From Filibacter tadaridae (GTDB lineage Bacteria > Bacillota > Bacilli > Bacillales_A > Planococcaceae), in assembly GCF_900609045.1 (NCBI RefSeq), contig NZ_UXAV01000017.1, positions 1-64,000 on the forward strand: DNA of 64,000 nucleotides, written 5' to 3'. Position 1 is the stretch's first letter. The number at the start of each line of letters is the position of its first letter. Made by a program: the position numbers and the translations under genes. The notes beneath the pieces are model-generated. The model did no database searches and was not told the DNA's origin. It saw nothing but the letters and a program-made list of their open reading frames with translations. Below are positions 63,362 to 64,000 of this stretch, one piece after another.

Positions 63362-64000
63362 TTGTCTAAAATACTCGATGCTTTTTTACAGGAAAATTTA
63401 AAAGAACTACGTGACCAAGGATTGTACAACGAAATTGATCCGATTGAAGGACCAAATGGACCCGTTATTAAAATTAAAGGCAAGGACCTCATCAACTTAT
63501 CGTCGAATAACTACCTAGGCCTTGCAACAGACGAGGATTTGAAAAAGTTAGCGATTGATGCAACGAACAAGTACGGCGTGGGTGCAGGAGCTGTACGTAC
63601 GATTAACGGAACGCTCGATATCCACGTTGCGCTTGAAAAGAAATTGGCGGAGTTCAAAGGAACGGAAGCTGCAATTTCCTACCAATCCGGTTTTAACTGT
63701 AATATGGCGGCTATTTCCGCAGTTATGAATAAAAAAGACGCCATTCTTTCGGATGAATTAAATCACGCATCCATTATCGACGGCTGCCGCCTTTCCGGTG
63801 CAAAAGTCATCCGCGTTAATCACCAGGATATGGATGACCTTCGCGCCAAAGCGAAAGAAGCAACAGAATCCGGTCTATATGAAAAAGTGATGTACATCAC
63901 AGACGGCGTTTTCTCGATGGACGGCAACATTGCCAACCTTCCAGGTGTAGTTGAAATCGCAAAGGAATTCGACTTAATCACTTATGTCGATGACGCACAC
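63362..64000 (+). CDS. kbl: Glycine C-acetyltransferase (2-amino-3-ketobutyrate CoA ligase), 5' part
   Basis: The first 213 codons of a PLP-dependent alpha-oxoamine synthase, cut by the window end. It reads [25 protein letters not shown], then [50 protein letters not shown] and the PLP aspartate region TYVDDAH at the edge. The catalytic lysine would lie beyond. Kbl cleaves 2-amino-3-ketobutyrate to glycine and acetyl-CoA in threonine breakdown; its usual partner tdh is not visible. The start is TTG with GAAAGGAAG before it. Confidence 0.92.
   Translation, partial: MSKILDAFLQENLKELRDQGLYNEIDPIEGPNGPVIKIKGKDLINLSSNNYLGLATDEDLKKLAIDATNKYGVGAGAVRTINGTLDIHVALEKKLAEFKGTEAAISYQSGFNCNMAAISAVMNKKDAILSDELNHASIIDGCRLSGAKVIRVNHQDMDDLRAKAKEATESGLYEKVMYITDGVFSMDGNIANLPGVVEIAKEFDLITYVDDAH

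Overview
The window is Gram-positive chromosomal DNA, moderately AT-rich, with AGGAGG-type ribosome binding sites, frequent TTG/GTG starts and U-tailed hairpin terminators after most genes. Gene content (yhgD-yhgE, yfiB-yfiC, a YtrA-type GntR/ABC operon, DegV, YusW-like lipoprotein, topB, kbl, CcpA-type cre sites) points to Bacillales. The several families of intergenic repeats would suit a Sporosarcina-like member of the Planococcaceae, but that last step is inference.

Left end (1-14.3 kb) is a defence island. The window opens inside a CRISPR array whose 36-bp repeats, read on the minus strand, resemble type II-C repeats of the Geobacillus Cas9 kind; the cas genes must lie to the left, outside the window. 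Right of the array are a previously overlookable 31-codon holin-like (type I) toxin gene on the minus strand, a possible tracrRNA ending in a strong terminator, and a repeat remnant joined to a long hairpin. Then comes a type 1 BREX operon: brxA, brxB, brxC, a terminator, pglX, an AlbA/Schlafen-type ATPase gene, a 355-bp gap with a second hairpin, and pglZ. The usual last gene, brxL, is absent; a terminator and a convergent transporter gene follow pglZ at once.

14.3-30.5 kb: an NSS-type sodium symporter; two SEC-C-motif paralogues bracketing an AIM24 protein and a divergent TetR/DHA2 drug-exporter pair; a two-gene lysine catabolic operon (aldehyde dehydrogenase plus lysine 6-dehydrogenase) behind a perfect cre site; a second AIM24 protein; the yhgD/yhgE regulator-membrane protein pair; and a stress-type short-chain dehydrogenase.

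30.5-45.4 kb: AtoE-type fatty acid transporter, split ThrE-type exporter, a PAS-GGDEF-EAL protein with a degenerate GGDEF half, a DMT transporter, a four-gene GntR/ABC operon, the heterodimeric ABC exporter YfiB/YfiC, a YusW-like lipoprotein, and a DUF2804 protein.

45.4-64 kb: tRNA-Ala(GGC), an amidase-domain protein, DegV, nitroreductase, M20 dipeptidase, CNNM/CBS protein, sigma factor, phospholipase D-type protein, a small coiled-coil protein, an SpsG-like glycosyltransferase-fold protein, a CPA1 antiporter, FMN reductase, topoisomerase III, YbaK-type deacylase, a YczE-like membrane protein, a tandem P-loop protein, and the start of kbl.

The most unusual non-coding structure is a family of intergenic arrays in which a TGATCG/TGAGCG-like heptamer recurs every 21 bp (two helical turns) at four places, with up to 17 units in strict phase. 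A second family consists of 122-bp tandem structured repeats at two places. A third is an inverted pair of about 55-bp repeats flanking the yfiBC-yusW block.
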